A DNA stretch of 64,000 nt from Mycobacterium sp. IS-1742. Its GTDB lineage: Bacteria > Actinomycetota > Actinomycetes > Mycobacteriales > Mycobacteriaceae. The stretch covers positions 1-64,000 of the forward strand of contig NZ_LQIV01000018.1 of the NCBI RefSeq assembly GCF_001500125.1, in the 5' to 3' direction. The notes under the pieces were generated by a model that saw only the letters and a program-made list of their open reading frames with translations, made no database searches and was not told where the DNA came from. A program made the translations under genes and the position numbers. Shown piece by piece: positions 1 to 10,872 of this stretch (position 1 is its first letter; each line of letters begins with the position of its first letter).

Positions 1-118
1 AACCCTCCCCCCCCCCCCCACCCCCCCCCCCCCCCCCCCGCGCCCGTCTGGCTTCGTTAACCCCCCGGCCACTTGTGTTTGCGCTTCTGCCGCCCCCCCC
101 CCCCCCCCCCCACTACAC
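1..118. repeat. Poly-C low-complexity tract at window edge
   Basis: Long runs of C interrupted by single A or G residues occupy bases 6-39 and again 93-111, with a short ordinary stretch between them. No gene can be read here with confidence. Such runs at the extreme start of a window usually reflect a contig end or homopolymer sequencing error, but a real G-rich element cannot be excluded. Confidence 0.8.
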
Positions 119-123
119 CGAAA

Positions 124-1200
124 TCACGGGACTTTGCGGTCGGTGATCGGCCCGGCGCGCAGATCCCGCAGCATGCTGGTCAGCGGGCCCCGGTAGGACA
201 GCACCGGGCTCTCGGTGTCGGCGCAGTGCTTGAACCCCTCGCCCATGTCCGCCATGGCGTCGAGCGACGTGCGGGCCGGCTTCCACCCGAGTTCGGACTG
301 GGCCCGGCCGGTGTCGAGCAGCGGCACGGTGAACGCCATGTCGAGCCAGCCCTCGTCGATCGGTTGCAGCCGCGCCCGCCACGACAGTGCCACCGCCGGT
401 CGCAGCACGCTCGACGGCACGTGCACCGGATACGCGCCCAGCGCATCGGCCAGGTCGGCACGGCGCACCGGGGGTTCGGCCATCAGGTTGAACGGGCCTG
501 CGGCGCGCTGTTCGACGGTCCGGGCGATCGCGTCGGCGACGTCGTCGGCGTGGACGATCGGCACGACGAGGCTGCGGTCCAGCGGCAGCACCGGCAGGAA
601 CCGGAGCCACCGCGGCTCGATGAATGCGGGCAGCGTGTACCGGCGCAATCCCCCTGCGGCACTGCGCTGGACGATGAACCCGGGCCGCATCCGCGCGATG
701 GTGAGACCGTCGTGGTGGCTGCGCTCGTAATCGTCGAGCAGTGACTCGGCGGCGGATTTGGCGCGACTGTAGGCCGAGGTGTCCACACCGGCGGTCGACC
801 AGCTCTCGTCGACGTACTGCCCGTATCGGCCGGGCGCGTACGTGCCCACCGACGACATGTGGACCAGCTGACCGACGCCGGCGACGTCGGCCGCCCGCAG
901 CACCGCCCGGGTTCCCCCGACACCGACCGCGTCCAGGTACTGCACGTTGCGGGTCGGCTGAAATCCCCAGGCCAGGTGGACGACCGCGTCGGCGTCACGC
1001 ATGACGGCCTGCAGCACGGTGGTGGCCTCGTGATCGGCCAGGTCGAGCTGACGCCACTGCGCGGAGCGGTAGATCCCGGTCTCCGGGGGTCGACGGCGCG
1101 TCACCCCGGTCACGGTGTAACCGCCTGCCTCGGCGAGCCGGTGCAGCAGGGCGGTTCCGACGTTTCCGCTGGCTCCGGTGATCACGACGCGTGTGGACAT
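124..1200 (-). CDS. NAD-dependent epimerase/dehydratase (extended SDR)
   Basis: A 358-residue extended short-chain dehydrogenase/reductase. The N-terminus carries the Rossmann glycine motif TGASGNVG at about residues 8-15. The catalytic pair Y144-x3-K148 is present in YSRAK, with the active-site Ser in HMSSVG near residue 116. Length and motifs fit nucleotide-sugar epimerases or related NAD(P)-dependent reductases; the substrate cannot be told from sequence. The ATG at 1200 is the natural start because it directly precedes the dinucleotide-binding strand. It is divergent from the nitroreductase across a 92-base promoter that contains a DevR-like box, so hypoxic control is possible. Confidence 0.85.
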   Translation of the reverse strand: MSTRVVITGASGNVGTALLHRLAEAGGYTVTGVTRRRPPETGIYRSAQWRQLDLADHEATTVLQAVMRDADAVVHLAWGFQPTRNVQYLDAVGVGGTRAVLRAADVAGVGQLVHMSSVGTYAPGRYGQYVDESWSTAGVDTSAYSRAKSAAESLLDDYERSHHDGLTIARMRPGFIVQRSAAGGLRRYTLPAFIEPRWLRFLPVLPLDRSLVVPIVHADDVADAIARTVEQRAAGPFNLMAEPPVRRADLADALGAYPVHVPSSVLRPAVALSWRARLQPIDEGWLDMAFTVPLLDTGRAQSELGWKPARTSLDAMADMGEGFKHCADTESPVLSYRGPLTSMLRDLRAGPITDRKVP

Positions 1201-1240
1201 ACTCGGTCAGTACCCGGACCGCACGGGTCCAATCAACGCG

Positions 1241-1260
1241 TTCGGGCCTTTGTGCCCTAC
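1241..1260. promoter_or_regulatory. Putative DevR/DosR box
   Basis: The sequence TTCGGGCCTTTGTGCCCTAC matches 13 of 15 positions of the relaxed DosR motif GGGACTTNNGNCCCT and 14 of 20 of the long palindromic consensus. It lies 33 bases upstream of the nitroreductase GTG and 41 bases upstream of the divergent epimerase ATG. Genes of the Acg/Rv3131 class are classical DosR targets, and devR-devS lie immediately downstream, so function as a DevR operator is a strong inference. Confidence 0.7.
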
Positions 1261-1292
1261 CGCCCGGCGGGCCGGCGCGTGAACCTGGCAGG

Positions 1293-2249
1293 GTGACCAC
1301 GTTTCCCGACGCCGAGACGCTGCGCGCCGCGCTGGCGTCGGCCGTGCGGGCCCCGTCGGTGCACAACAGCCAGCCGTGGCGCTGGCAGGTCGGCCCCGAC
1401 CGGCTGGACCTGTTCGCCGAGCCCGACCTGCATCTGCACCACATCGACCCCGACGGACGCGATTTCCTGCTCAGCTGCGGCGCGACGCTGCACCACGCCG
1501 TCGTCGCGCTCGCGGCGCGGGGCTGGCAGGCTCGCGTGCACCGATTCCCGGATTCGTCGGATCCGAACAAGGTTGCCACGCTTGCGCTCTCGCCGCACCG
1601 GCCGACGGATCTCGACCTGGCGCTCGCGGCGGCGATACCGCGACGGCGCACCGACCGCAGGCGCTACAGCGATCGCGAGGTCTCCCCCGCCGACATCGCG
1701 GTGATGGGCGCCCGCGCGGCGCGGGGCGGTGTGTCGCTGCGACGGGTGGAATCGCTGACCGGGCTGCGGGCCGCGGTGGACCGGGCGGTGCGCGAACACC
1801 TGCACGACGACGCCTACTTGCGTGAACTCACCACGTGGAGCGGCCGGTACGGATCGGTGGCCGGCGTCCCGGCGGCCAACGTCCCGCCCGCCGACGGCGC
1901 CGCCGCCATCCCCGCACGGGTGTTCGCCGGCACCGCGACGGCTGCTCCGTCGGCGGTCGGCGACGGCAAGGACAACGCGGCGGTCCTGGCCCTGGGCACC
2001 CGGAACGACGACGCACTGGCCCGGTTGCGCGCCGGCGAGGCCACCAGCGTCGTGCTGCTCACGGCGACGTCGATCGGCCTGGCCAGCTGCCCGGTCACCG
2101 AACCGCTGGAGGTCGCCGACACCCGGGCGGCGTTGCGCGAGGAGATCTTCGAGTCGCAGGCCCACCCGCAGATGCTGCTGCGCATCGGGTGGGCGCCCCC
2201 CGACGCGGCCGAACTGCCCGCCACACCGCGACGCCCGCTACCGGGCTGA
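1293..2249 (+). CDS. Acg/Rv3131-like nitroreductase family protein
   Basis: A 318-residue protein of the Acg-type NAD(P)H nitroreductase family. The N-terminus has the family signature RAPSVHNSQPWRW (about residues 16-28), and a central RRTDRRRY segment and a C-terminal RIGWAPP motif follow. Acg proteins bind FMN, but some members have lost redox activity and are thought to sequester flavin, so catalysis is not assured. The GTG at 1293 is chosen because the family begins shortly before the helix containing RAPSVHN; a longer in-frame opening to 1191 would overlap the divergent gene. It ends one base before the devS stop (convergent). The Rv3131-devS-devR order is the same as in M. tuberculosis. 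Confidence 0.85.
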   Translation: MTTFPDAETLRAALASAVRAPSVHNSQPWRWQVGPDRLDLFAEPDLHLHHIDPDGRDFLLSCGATLHHAVVALAARGWQARVHRFPDSSDPNKVATLALSPHRPTDLDLALAAAIPRRRTDRRRYSDREVSPADIAVMGARAARGGVSLRRVESLTGLRAAVDRAVREHLHDDAYLRELTTWSGRYGSVAGVPAANVPPADGAAAIPARVFAGTATAAPSAVGDGKDNAAVLALGTRNDDALARLRAGEATSVVLLTATSIGLASCPVTEPLEVADTRAALREEIFESQAHPQMLLRIGWAPPDAAELPATPRRPLPG

Positions 2250-3965
<1,716 letters not shown>

Positions 3966-4613
3966 TTAGCCGTCACCCTGCCCGGGGCGATCCAGCTTCG
4001 ACACGAAAACCGCCGCCTGGGTGCGCCTCTCCATCCCCAGTTTGGCCAGCAGCCGTGACACGTAGTTCTTGACCGTCTTCTCCGCCAGGAACATCCGGGC
4101 CGCGATCTGTTTGTTGGTCAGACCCTCCCCGAGCAGATCGAGCAGCACCCGCTCCTGGGCGGACAGGCCCGAGAGCGGATCGGACCGTTCGACGTCGCCA
4201 CGCAGCTTGGACATCAGCGCCGCGGCGGCCCGGTTGTCGAGCAGTGAGCGTCCGGCCCCGACGTCCTTGATCGCCTGCGCCAGTTCCATGCCCTTGATGT
4301 CCTTGACGACGAACCCGCTCGCGCCGGCCAGGATCGCGTCCAGCATCGCCTCGTCGGAGGTGAACGACGTCAGCATCAGGCAGCGCAGGTCGGGCAGCCG
4401 GGACAGGAGTTCCCGGCACAGCTCGATGCCGTTGCCGTCGGGCAGCCGCACGTCGAGCACCGCGACGTCGGGTTGCAGCGCGGGAATCCGGGCCAGCGCC
4501 GAGGCCACCGAATCGGCTTCGCCCACGACGTCGAGTTCCGGGTCGGCGCCGAGCAGGTCGATGAGCCCACGACGCACCACCTCGTGGTCGTCGACGAGGA
4601 AAACCCGGACCAT
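3966..4613 (-). CDS. devR: Dormancy response regulator DevR/DosR
   Basis: A 215-residue NarL/LuxR-type response regulator that closely resembles M. tuberculosis DosR along its full length. The receiver domain has the acidic pocket VDDHE at residues 7-11 and phospho-acceptor Asp54 in VLDVRLPDG. The C-terminal helix-turn-helix contains [22 protein letters not shown]. It activates the dormancy regulon under hypoxia, nitric oxide or carbon monoxide. It is the first gene of a two-gene operon with devS. No convincing DevR box was found in its own upstream region, only weak half-site similarity. Confidence 0.95.
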   Translation of the reverse strand: MVRVFLVDDHEVVRRGLIDLLGADPELDVVGEADSVASALARIPALQPDVAVLDVRLPDGNGIELCRELLSRLPDLRCLMLTSFTSDEAMLDAILAGASGFVVKDIKGMELAQAIKDVGAGRSLLDNRAAAALMSKLRGDVERSDPLSGLSAQERVLLDLLGEGLTNKQIAARMFLAEKTVKNYVSRLLAKLGMERRTQAAVFVSKLDRPGQGDG

Positions 4614-4653
4614 GCTGCCAGTCTCACAATCGCCGCTCCGGTCCGCAAGAGAC

Positions 4654-4696
4654 TTCGGCGTGCGTGGTCGCGCCCGACGCGGCCACGCACGCCGAA
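4654..4696. terminator. 19-bp stem-loop, likely terminator of phoH2
   Basis: Arms 4654-4672 and 4678-4696 pair over 19 positions with one G-U wobble and a 5-base loop. It lies just after the phoH2 stop on the minus strand and before devR. It has no U-tract, as is common for mycobacterial terminators. The outer sequence TCGGCGTGCG and the inner GTCGCG recur in the hairpin at 14941-14981, which suggests a dispersed palindromic family. Confidence 0.65.
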
Positions 4697-4705
4697 ATCA
4701 CCACG

Positions 4706-6019
4706 TCACGGCAGGGCGCCGGGGCTGATCTCCTCGAGCATCTCGGTGACCAGCGCGGCGATCGGCGAGCGTTCACTGCGCTGCAGCGTGATGTGCGCGA
4801 ACAGCGGGTGGCCCTTGAGCTTCTCGATCACCGCCGCCACGCCGTCGTGACGCCCGACCCGCAGATTGTCGCGCTGGGCGACGTCGTGGGTGAGCACCAC
4901 GCGCGACCCGGCGCCGAGCCGGGACAGCACCGTCAGCAGGACGTTGCGCTCCAGCGACTGCGCCTCGTCGACGATGACGAACGAATCGTGCAGCGAGCGG
5001 CCGCGAATGTGGGTGAGCGGCAACACTTCCAGCATTCCGCGCGAGAGCACCTCTTCGAGGACCGCGGGGCTGGCCAACCCTTCGAGGGTGTCGAAGACGG
5101 CCTGCGCCCACGGACCCATCTTGTCGCTCTCGCTGCCCGGCAGGTAGCCCAGATCCTGTCCGCCGACGGCGTAGAGCGGCCGGAACACCACGACCTTGCG
5201 CTGCGTGCGCCGCTCGAGCACTGCCTCGAGTCCCGCGCACAGCGCCAGCGCCGACTTGCCCGTGCCTGCCTTGCCGCCCAGCGAGACGATGCCGACGGAT
5301 TCGTCGAGGAGCAGATCGAGGGCGACGCGTTGTTCGGCGGACCTTCCCCGGAGGCCGAACACTTCGCGATCGCCTCGCACCAGCTGCACCCGCTTGGCGG
5401 CGTTGACCCGACCGAGCGCGTGCGAGTTGCCGCCCAGCAGCCGAACACCGGTGTGACACGGTAGATCCCGCGCCGGTGCCAGATCGATCTCACCGTCGGA
5501 GAAGAGCGCGTCGACCTCATCGGCGGTCACGTCGATCTCGTCCATCCCGGTCCAGCCGGAGACCACGACGTCCTGGGCGTGGTATTCGTCGGCGTCGAGG
5601 CCGACTGCACCGGCCTTGACGCGCAACGGAATATCCTTGCTCACGAGCGTGACCCGTTTGCCCTCGGCGGCGAGATTGGCTGCCACCGTGAGGATCCTGG
5701 CGTCGTTGCTGTCGTTGCGGAACCCGGCGGGCAACACGGACGGGTCGCTGTGATTCAGCTCGACGTGCAGCGTGCCGCCTTCCGTCCCAACGGGAATGGG
5801 TTGATCGAGGCGTCCGTGCTCGAGTCGGAGGTCGTCGAACAGGCGCAACGCCTGCCGGGCGAACCAACCCAACTCGTGGTGATGCCGTTTGGCTTCCAAT
5901 TCACTGATGACCACCAGCGGGACAACCACCTCGTGCTCGGCGAACCGTGTGGTGGCCCAGGGATCGGACAACAACACGGAGGTGTCGAGCACGTAAGTCC
6001 GGAGAGGCGAATCGGTCAC
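4706..6019 (-). CDS. phoH2: PhoH2: PIN ribonuclease fused to PhoH ATPase/helicase
   Basis: A 437-residue two-domain protein. The N-terminal PIN domain (about residues 7-150) shows conserved acidic residues in [24 protein letters not shown] and VSKDIPLR. The C-terminal PhoH domain has a Walker A motif GGKAGTGKS at about 248-256 and a Walker B-like FVIVDEAQ. Mycobacterial PhoH2 proteins (Rv1095 class) are sequence-specific RNA helicase/RNases and act as the toxin of a type II toxin-antitoxin pair. The GTG at 6019 is chosen over a longer opening to 6076 because GGAG lies about six bases upstream and the family starts just before the first PIN strand. A candidate antitoxin ORF overlaps its start by four bases. 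Confidence 0.92.
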   Translation of the reverse strand: MTDSPLRTYVLDTSVLLSDPWATTRFAEHEVVVPLVVISELEAKRHHHELGWFARQALRLFDDLRLEHGRLDQPIPVGTEGGTLHVELNHSDPSVLPAGFRNDSNDARILTVAANLAAEGKRVTLVSKDIPLRVKAGAVGLDADEYHAQDVVVSGWTGMDEIDVTADEVDALFSDGEIDLAPARDLPCHTGVRLLGGNSHALGRVNAAKRVQLVRGDREVFGLRGRSAEQRVALDLLLDESVGIVSLGGKAGTGKSALALCAGLEAVLERRTQRKVVVFRPLYAVGGQDLGYLPGSESDKMGPWAQAVFDTLEGLASPAVLEEVLSRGMLEVLPLTHIRGRSLHDSFVIVDEAQSLERNVLLTVLSRLGAGSRVVLTHDVAQRDNLRVGRHDGVAAVIEKLKGHPLFAHITLQRSERSPIAALVTEMLEEISPGALP

Positions 6020-6150
6020 GTAGCGCTCCTGGTATCCGCGGGTCCCCCGCGAACCTGTCGGCGGACACTGCGGCACCAGGGCCGGGGCCGGCCCTCTCGT
6101 GATCGCAACGATCGGGTACCGCCCGGACAGCAGAGCAATTCGCTAGCCAT
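6016..6150 (-). CDS. Candidate PhoAT-type antitoxin small ORF
   Basis: A 44-codon ATG-initiated ORF encodes a very basic, Arg-rich peptide that begins [11 protein letters not shown] and ends TRSAT. Its TGA overlaps the phoH2 GTG in a GTGA junction, the arrangement reported for the phoAT-phoH2 toxin-antitoxin pairs of mycobacteria. There is no strong Shine-Dalgarno before the ATG (GGGAG lies about 16 bases upstream), and composition alone cannot prove coding. It sits between desA2 and phoH2 on the same strand. It could be merely leader sequence. Confidence 0.45.
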   Translation of the reverse strand: MASELLCCPGGTRSLRSREGRPRPWCRSVRRQVRGGPADTRSAT

Positions 6151-6219
6151 CGGAGCCGACGCTACTCCCGTCGCGGGGACTGCGCCCTGCAGGCGCGCCG
6201 GTGTGCGGCGCGCGTCAGG

Positions 6220-7047
6220 TTAAGCGTTCGTGAACTCCTGCAACGACGGTTCGCCGGCCAGATTCCAGGCGGTGATCCGGTCGGAGATGACGCCGCGCAA
6301 CCTGGCCTTGTCGAAGATGCCGTGCTCGGCCATTGCGGCGATCTTGTCCTGGTAGGCGTCGATGTCCGCGCCGACCACGTCGAGCTCGGCCGCGCGCTTG
6401 GCGATCGCGTCGACGGTCTCCTCGCGGTGGGTCTGCAGGCAGTGCGCCACGAGGTTCGAGAAGAACACCTCGTGGCGTTCTTCGTCGGCGGCGATCCGGC
6501 CGACGAGCGCCTTGAGCACGGGCTCGCCGATCTGCGCCTCGAGGTTGCGGGTGAACACCGCGTGGGAGCGCTCGAAGAACCCCATGAACACCAGCGTCTC
6601 GATCTGGCTGAAGCGGTCGGCCCGGTAGCCCTTCATCACGTGCTCGACGCGCACGTCCTCGTTCGCGGTCGGGTCGACCTCACGGGTGACGACGAGGTAG
6701 TTGCGCAGCGCGACGGCGTGCAGGTGCTCCTCGGCGGTCCAGCGGCCGATCCAGCGACCCCACTTCTCCTCGAGGATGAAGTGCTCGACGAGTTCGCGGT
6801 GGTAGCCGGCGAGGTTGTCCTTGGTGATCAGCAGGATCTCGAGCGCGTCGGTGACGTGTTTGGGCAACGTCACCTGCGACGCATCCCAGTCCCGACCACC
6901 GAGGAACGCGAAGTTCTCCCCCTGGTCGAACGGCACGTAGTCGTGCGCGAACCAGAGGTCCTCGGAGTCGAGGTGGCGACGCAGCTCGTCCTTGACGACC
7001 GGCTCCAGCTCGACGGTCAGCGCATTAGGAACAGGTTTCTGTGCCAT
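6220..7047 (-). CDS. desA2: Acyl-ACP desaturase DesA2
   Basis: A 275-residue ferritin-like acyl-[ACP] desaturase. Two E-x-x-H type di-iron motifs are visible: AEEHLHAVALRN near residue 108 and DEERHEVFFSNL near residue 190, with further Glu ligands in preceding helices. Mycobacterial DesA proteins are linked to desaturation of very long meromycolic or related acyl chains; DesA2 of M. tuberculosis has atypical active-site geometry. The ATG at 7047 follows an A/T-richer short leader. It is placed between glyA and phoH2 as in the Rv1093-Rv1095 region, all on the same strand. Confidence 0.92.
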   Translation of the reverse strand: MAQKPVPNALTVELEPVVKDELRRHLDSEDLWFAHDYVPFDQGENFAFLGGRDWDASQVTLPKHVTDALEILLITKDNLAGYHRELVEHFILEEKWGRWIGRWTAEEHLHAVALRNYLVVTREVDPTANEDVRVEHVMKGYRADRFSQIETLVFMGFFERSHAVFTRNLEAQIGEPVLKALVGRIAADEERHEVFFSNLVAHCLQTHREETVDAIAKRAAELDVVGADIDAYQDKIAAMAEHGIFDKARLRGVISDRITAWNLAGEPSLQEFTNA

Positions 7048-7103
7048 GCGGTTACAGTAACCTAAATCTGTGGGAACCGTAAAATTCCCGCGGCGCGTCG
7101 CCG

Positions 7104-8582
7104 CTACAGCGTGAGACCGGGATACAGGGGGTTGGCCGCGAGCATCTCGGCCGAGGCGGCGTGCACCCGTTCGGCGGTGCCGTCGGCCAGCGTGTACTTG
7201 GCCTTGGAGAACCCAGTGGGGCCGGTCGGATTCGGCTGGGTGTTGTTCAGCACGTCGACCACCAGCTCGGCCACCCGGTCGAACTCCGCGGCGCCGAAGC
7301 CGCGGGTGGTCAGCGCGGGGGTGCCGAATCGGATGCCGCTGGTGTACCAGGCGCCGTTCGGGTCGGCCGGGATCGAGTTGCGGTTGGTGACGACGCCGGC
7401 GTCGAGCAGCGCGGACTCGGCCTGGCGGCCGGTCAGCCCGAAACTTGTCACGTCGAGCAGCACGATGTGGTTGTCGGTGCCGCCGGTGACCAGGCGGGCG
7501 CCGCGCTTGAGGAACCCCTCGGCCAGCGACTTGGCGTTGTCGGCGACCCGCTGAGCGTAGGCCTGGAACGACGGCTGCCGCGCCTCGGCCAGCGCGACCG
7601 CCTTGGCGGCCATCACGTGCGACAGCGGTCCGCCGAGCACCATCGGGCAGCCCTTGTCGACGGCGTCGGAGTACTCCGGCTGGGCCAGCACGAGCCCGCC
7701 GCGCGGTCCGCGCAGCGACTTGTGCGTGGTGGTGGTGACGACGTGGGCGTGCGGCACCGGATCCTCGTCGCCGGTGAAGACCTTGCCCGCGACCAGACCG
7801 GCGAAGTGGGCCATGTCGACCATCAGCGTGGCGCCGACCTCGTCGGCGATCTCGCGCAGCGTGGCGAAGTTCACCCTGCGCGGGTAGGCCGAGTACCCGC
7901 CGACCAGGATCAACGGCTTGAACTCACGCGCGGCGGCGGCCAGCTTGTCGTAGTCGAGCAGCCCGGTCTCCGGATCGGTGCCGTAGCTGCGCTGGTGGAA
8001 CATCTTGCCGCTGATGTTCGGGCGGAAGCCGTGGGTGAGGTGACCGCCGGCGTCGAGCGACATACCGAGCAGCCGCTGATTGCCCAGCTTGTTGCGCAGG
8101 CTCTCCCAGTCGGCCTCGGACAGGTCGTTGACGTGCTTGGCGCCGAGTTCGGCCAGTCCGGGCGCCTCGACGCGGGTGGCGAGGATGGCCCAGAAGGCGA
8201 CCAGGTTGGCGTCGATGCCGGAGTGCGGCTGCGCGTAGGCATACGGCGCGCCGAACAGCTCGCGGGCGTGTTCGGCGGCGACGGACTCGACCACGTCGAC
8301 GTTCTGGCAGCCCGCGTAGAACCGGTGGCCGATCGTGCCCTCGGCGTATTTGTCGGACAGCCAGGTCCCCATGGTCAGCAGGACGGCCGGCGAGGCGTAG
8401 TTCTCGCTGGCGATCAGCTTGAGCGAATCACGTTGATCGGCCAGCTCTTTGCGGGTGGCCGCGGCGATCCGGGGTTCGACGGACTCGATGACCTGGAGCG
8501 CGGCCCGATATGCGGCGCTCGCGGTGTCGGCGTACTCGGCGCCTGGAGCGGCCGCCGACGAGGTCACGGGGTCTGCAGTCAT
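7104..8582 (-). CDS. glyA: Serine hydroxymethyltransferase, long form
   Basis: A 492-residue PLP enzyme interconverting serine and glycine with tetrahydrofolate to give 5,10-methylene-THF. Diagnostic motifs are [17 protein letters not shown], the Asp-containing [13 protein letters not shown], and the PLP-binding Lys in [14 protein letters not shown]. The protein is about 65 residues longer than typical bacterial GlyA (about 425). The extra length is an N-terminal extension plus a roughly 35-40 residue insert between [12 protein letters not shown] and [16 protein letters not shown]. Catalytic residues appear intact, so it is expected to be active. A 14-base palindrome at 8600-8613 lies just upstream. 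Confidence 0.92.
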   Translation of the reverse strand: MTADPVTSSAAAPGAEYADTASAAYRAALQVIESVEPRIAAATRKELADQRDSLKLIASENYASPAVLLTMGTWLSDKYAEGTIGHRFYAGCQNVDVVESVAAEHARELFGAPYAYAQPHSGIDANLVAFWAILATRVEAPGLAELGAKHVNDLSEADWESLRNKLGNQRLLGMSLDAGGHLTHGFRPNISGKMFHQRSYGTDPETGLLDYDKLAAAAREFKPLILVGGYSAYPRRVNFATLREIADEVGATLMVDMAHFAGLVAGKVFTGDEDPVPHAHVVTTTTHKSLRGPRGGLVLAQPEYSDAVDKGCPMVLGGPLSHVMAAKAVALAEARQPSFQAYAQRVADNAKSLAEGFLKRGARLVTGGTDNHIVLLDVTSFGLTGRQAESALLDAGVVTNRNSIPADPNGAWYTSGIRFGTPALTTRGFGAAEFDRVAELVVDVLNNTQPNPTGPTGFSKAKYTLADGTAERVHAASAEMLAANPLYPGLTL

Positions 8583-8599
8583 GCTGTCGAGGGTAATCG

Positions 8600-8613
8600 C
8601 GCACGGCCGTGCG
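8600..8613. promoter_or_regulatory. 14-bp perfect palindrome upstream of glyA
   Basis: CGCACGGCCGTGCG is a perfect dyad in the 61-base gap between the DUF885 gene and glyA, 18 bases upstream of the glyA ATG. It could be a regulator site or part of a short terminator; no loop is present. Function unknown. Confidence 0.3.
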
Positions 8614-8643
8614 GCAGAAATCAGCCACCATCAGCGGCGACGG

Positions 8644-9855
8644 TCAGGCCACGCGCAGCGCCGAGGGGATCAGCGGTTCGTCGAGCAGTCGGCCGAACCG
8701 CTCGGTCAGCCCGACGCCGGCCGGTCGCGCGTCGAGCCACCCGCGCAGCAGCCGGTAGCCCTCGACGTAGGTCGACGTGTACGCCCGCCACAGCGGCGAC
8801 GACAGGAACCGCAGCATCTGGCGCGCCCGGTCGTCGTCGACCAGCAGCCACCGCTTGAGGAACGCCACGACGTCGTCGACCGGGCGGTGTTCGTCGTGCA
8901 GCATGATCGCGGCGTCCTGGCGCACGTCGGCCAGCGCCGTCGTGGCCGCCGACACCGCCTCGGCGCGTGCCCCGTCGAACCGCAGCCCGAGGTCGGCGTA
9001 GATCTCGGCCGCCCAGCTCCCCCAGTTCGGTCCGATCGCCGCGTACAGCGCGAGGTCGGCCAGCCCCTCGGCCATCAGGCACTGCGGCGTGTTGACCAGG
9101 AAGATCGTCTGCTCGGCCTGGCCGAGTGTCGCGACCAGCCCCGCTTCCTTGCGGCAGTGCTCGGTGTGGTGGCCCGGGTAGGACTCGTGGGCCACCAGTC
9201 GCGGCAGGTTGGCCATCTGCTGTTTGAGGTCGGCGTTCACCGCGACCGTCGAGCGGTAGTCGCCCAGGTAGTAGTTGAACCCCGACCACGGTTTGTCGGT
9301 GACGACCTCGTAGGTGATGGTCTCGGTGTCGGGCAGCGGATACGTCGCCCGCACCCGGTCGCGCAGCGCGCTCGAGAACGCGTGGATGCACACTTCGAGC
9401 CGCTCGGGCGGGATCTCGTCGGCGGTGCGGTGCGCCTGGATCCGATCGGCCAGCGGCCCGGTGCCGCCGAGCGCCTCGTCCAGCGCGACGTGCGCCTGCC
9501 GGTACGCCTCCGGGTCCCCCTTGGCGATCCGCACGTCGAAGTACGCCTCGACCTCGTCGACGAACCCGACGTCCTCACCGGCGAACTTGCGGCCCGCCAG
9601 CGCCAGCGCCCGCAGGTGCGCGGTGAGGTAGTCCGCGCGCGCCTCGTCGAACCCTCCGGTGCGCGGGGTGTCGGGCAGCGCCGCGATCAGTCGCTCGGCC
9701 TGACGGGCCAGATCTGCGGGGTCCGGCGCGGGCTCGTCGGCCACCATCCGCCGCAGCGCGGGGTCGCCGGTGAAGGAGTCGACGTAGCCGTCCTCGATGC
9801 GGTCGAAGCGCAGACCGAGGAGCAGATATTCGCGGATCAGGGTGTCGGGCTCCAT
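8644..9855 (-). CDS. DUF885-family putative zinc metallopeptidase
   Basis: A 403-residue cytosolic protein of the DUF885 group. The hallmark is the zinc-binding HESYPGHHTEH segment (near residue 228), an HExxxxH variant typical of this family, followed by EGLADLALY downstream which may give the third ligand. No signal peptide or membrane segment is seen. The start is taken at the internal Met of MEPDTLIREYLLLG (9855), because the first 12 codons of a longer opening look non-conserved. Substrate unknown. It sits upstream of glyA on the same strand with a 61-base gap. Confidence 0.8.
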   Translation of the reverse strand: MEPDTLIREYLLLGLRFDRIEDGYVDSFTGDPALRRMVADEPAPDPADLARQAERLIAALPDTPRTGGFDEARADYLTAHLRALALAGRKFAGEDVGFVDEVEAYFDVRIAKGDPEAYRQAHVALDEALGGTGPLADRIQAHRTADEIPPERLEVCIHAFSSALRDRVRATYPLPDTETITYEVVTDKPWSGFNYYLGDYRSTVAVNADLKQQMANLPRLVAHESYPGHHTEHCRKEAGLVATLGQAEQTIFLVNTPQCLMAEGLADLALYAAIGPNWGSWAAEIYADLGLRFDGARAEAVSAATTALADVRQDAAIMLHDEHRPVDDVVAFLKRWLLVDDDRARQMLRFLSSPLWRAYTSTYVEGYRLLRGWLDARPAGVGLTERFGRLLDEPLIPSALRVA

Positions 9856-9920
9856 GCCCGACACGCTAACCGGGTCGCCCCAGGCGTACACCCCGGAGCC
9901 CGTACTGCAAGACTGGCCCC

Positions 9921-10859
9921 ATGGCGCGGCTGAGCGAACCGAGCCCCTACGTCGAGTTCGACCGCACCCAGTGGCGTGCGCTGCGAATGTCGACGCCGCT
10001 GAAGCTGACCGAAGACGAGCTGAAGAAGCTCCGAGGTCTCGGCGAGAAACTCGACCTCCTCGAGGTCGAAGAGGTCTACCTCCCGCTGGCCCGGCTGATC
10101 CATCTGCAGGTCGCCGCGCGGCAGCGGTTGTTCGCCGCGACGTCGGAGTTCCTCGGCGAACCGCAACAGAACCCGGACCGGCCGGTGCCGTTCATCATCG
10201 GCGTCGCGGGCAGCGTGGCCGTCGGCAAATCCACCACCGCCCGTGTGCTGCAGGCGCTGCTGGCCCGCTGGGGCAACCACGCCCGCGTCGACCTGGTCAC
10301 CACCGACGGCTTCCTGTACCCGAACGCCGAGCTGGCGCGTCGGAACATCATGCACCGCAAGGGTTTCCCGGAAAGCTACGACCGCAGGGCGCTGATGCGG
10401 TTCGTCACCGCGGTGAAATCCGGCGCCGACTACGCGTGTGCGCCGGTCTACTCACACCTGCTCTACGACATCGTCCCCGGCGACAAGCAGGTGATCCGGC
10501 ATCCCGACATCCTCATCCTCGAGGGTCTCAACGTGCTGCAGACCGGGCCGGCACTGATGGTCTCGGACCTGTTCGACTTCTCGGTCTACGTCGACGCCCG
10601 CCTCGAGGACATCGAGGGCTGGTACATCTCCCGGTTCCTGACGATGCGGTCCACGGCGTTCGCCGACCCCGCGTCGCACTTCCACCACTACGCCACGCTG
10701 ACCGACGAGCAGGCCGTGTTCGCTGCTCGCGACATCTGGCACTCGATCAACCGGCCGAACCTCATCGAGAACATCCTGCCGACCCGCCCGCGGGCGACGC
10801 TGGTGCTGCGCAAGGACGCCGATCACGCGATCAATCGGCTACGCCTGCGCAAGTTGTGA
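9921..10859 (+). CDS. coaA: Pantothenate kinase, type I
   Basis: A 312-residue type I pantothenate kinase that catalyses the first committed step of coenzyme A synthesis. The P-loop [14 protein letters not shown] lies near residues 94-107. Other family marks are the [12 protein letters not shown] and [15 protein letters not shown] motifs, and an ILEGLNVLQ strand near the middle. The length equals M. tuberculosis CoaA. The ATG follows by 65 bases the start of the divergent DUF885 gene. A long inverted repeat ends the transcript. Confidence 0.95.
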   Translation: MARLSEPSPYVEFDRTQWRALRMSTPLKLTEDELKKLRGLGEKLDLLEVEEVYLPLARLIHLQVAARQRLFAATSEFLGEPQQNPDRPVPFIIGVAGSVAVGKSTTARVLQALLARWGNHARVDLVTTDGFLYPNAELARRNIMHRKGFPESYDRRALMRFVTAVKSGADYACAPVYSHLLYDIVPGDKQVIRHPDILILEGLNVLQTGPALMVSDLFDFSVYVDARLEDIEGWYISRFLTMRSTAFADPASHFHHYATLTDEQAVFAARDIWHSINRPNLIENILPTRPRATLVLRKDADHAINRLRLRKL

Positions 10860-10872
10860 GGTCCCGTTCCCG

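Noticed and set aside
73..744. 223-codon open frame starting in the poly-C tract
   Set aside because: It crosses the homopolymer region and is antisense to the epimerase gene.
4614..4650. Possible DevR box upstream of devR
   Set aside because: Only about half of the motif positions match, well below the box at 1241-1260, so autoregulation cannot be claimed from this sequence.
8583..8643. Glycine riboswitch upstream of glyA
   Set aside because: The 61-base gap is too short and shows none of the conserved glycine aptamer features.
7161..8858. 565-codon open frame opposite glyA
   Set aside because: It is a shadow of glyA; composition and lack of motifs argue against coding.
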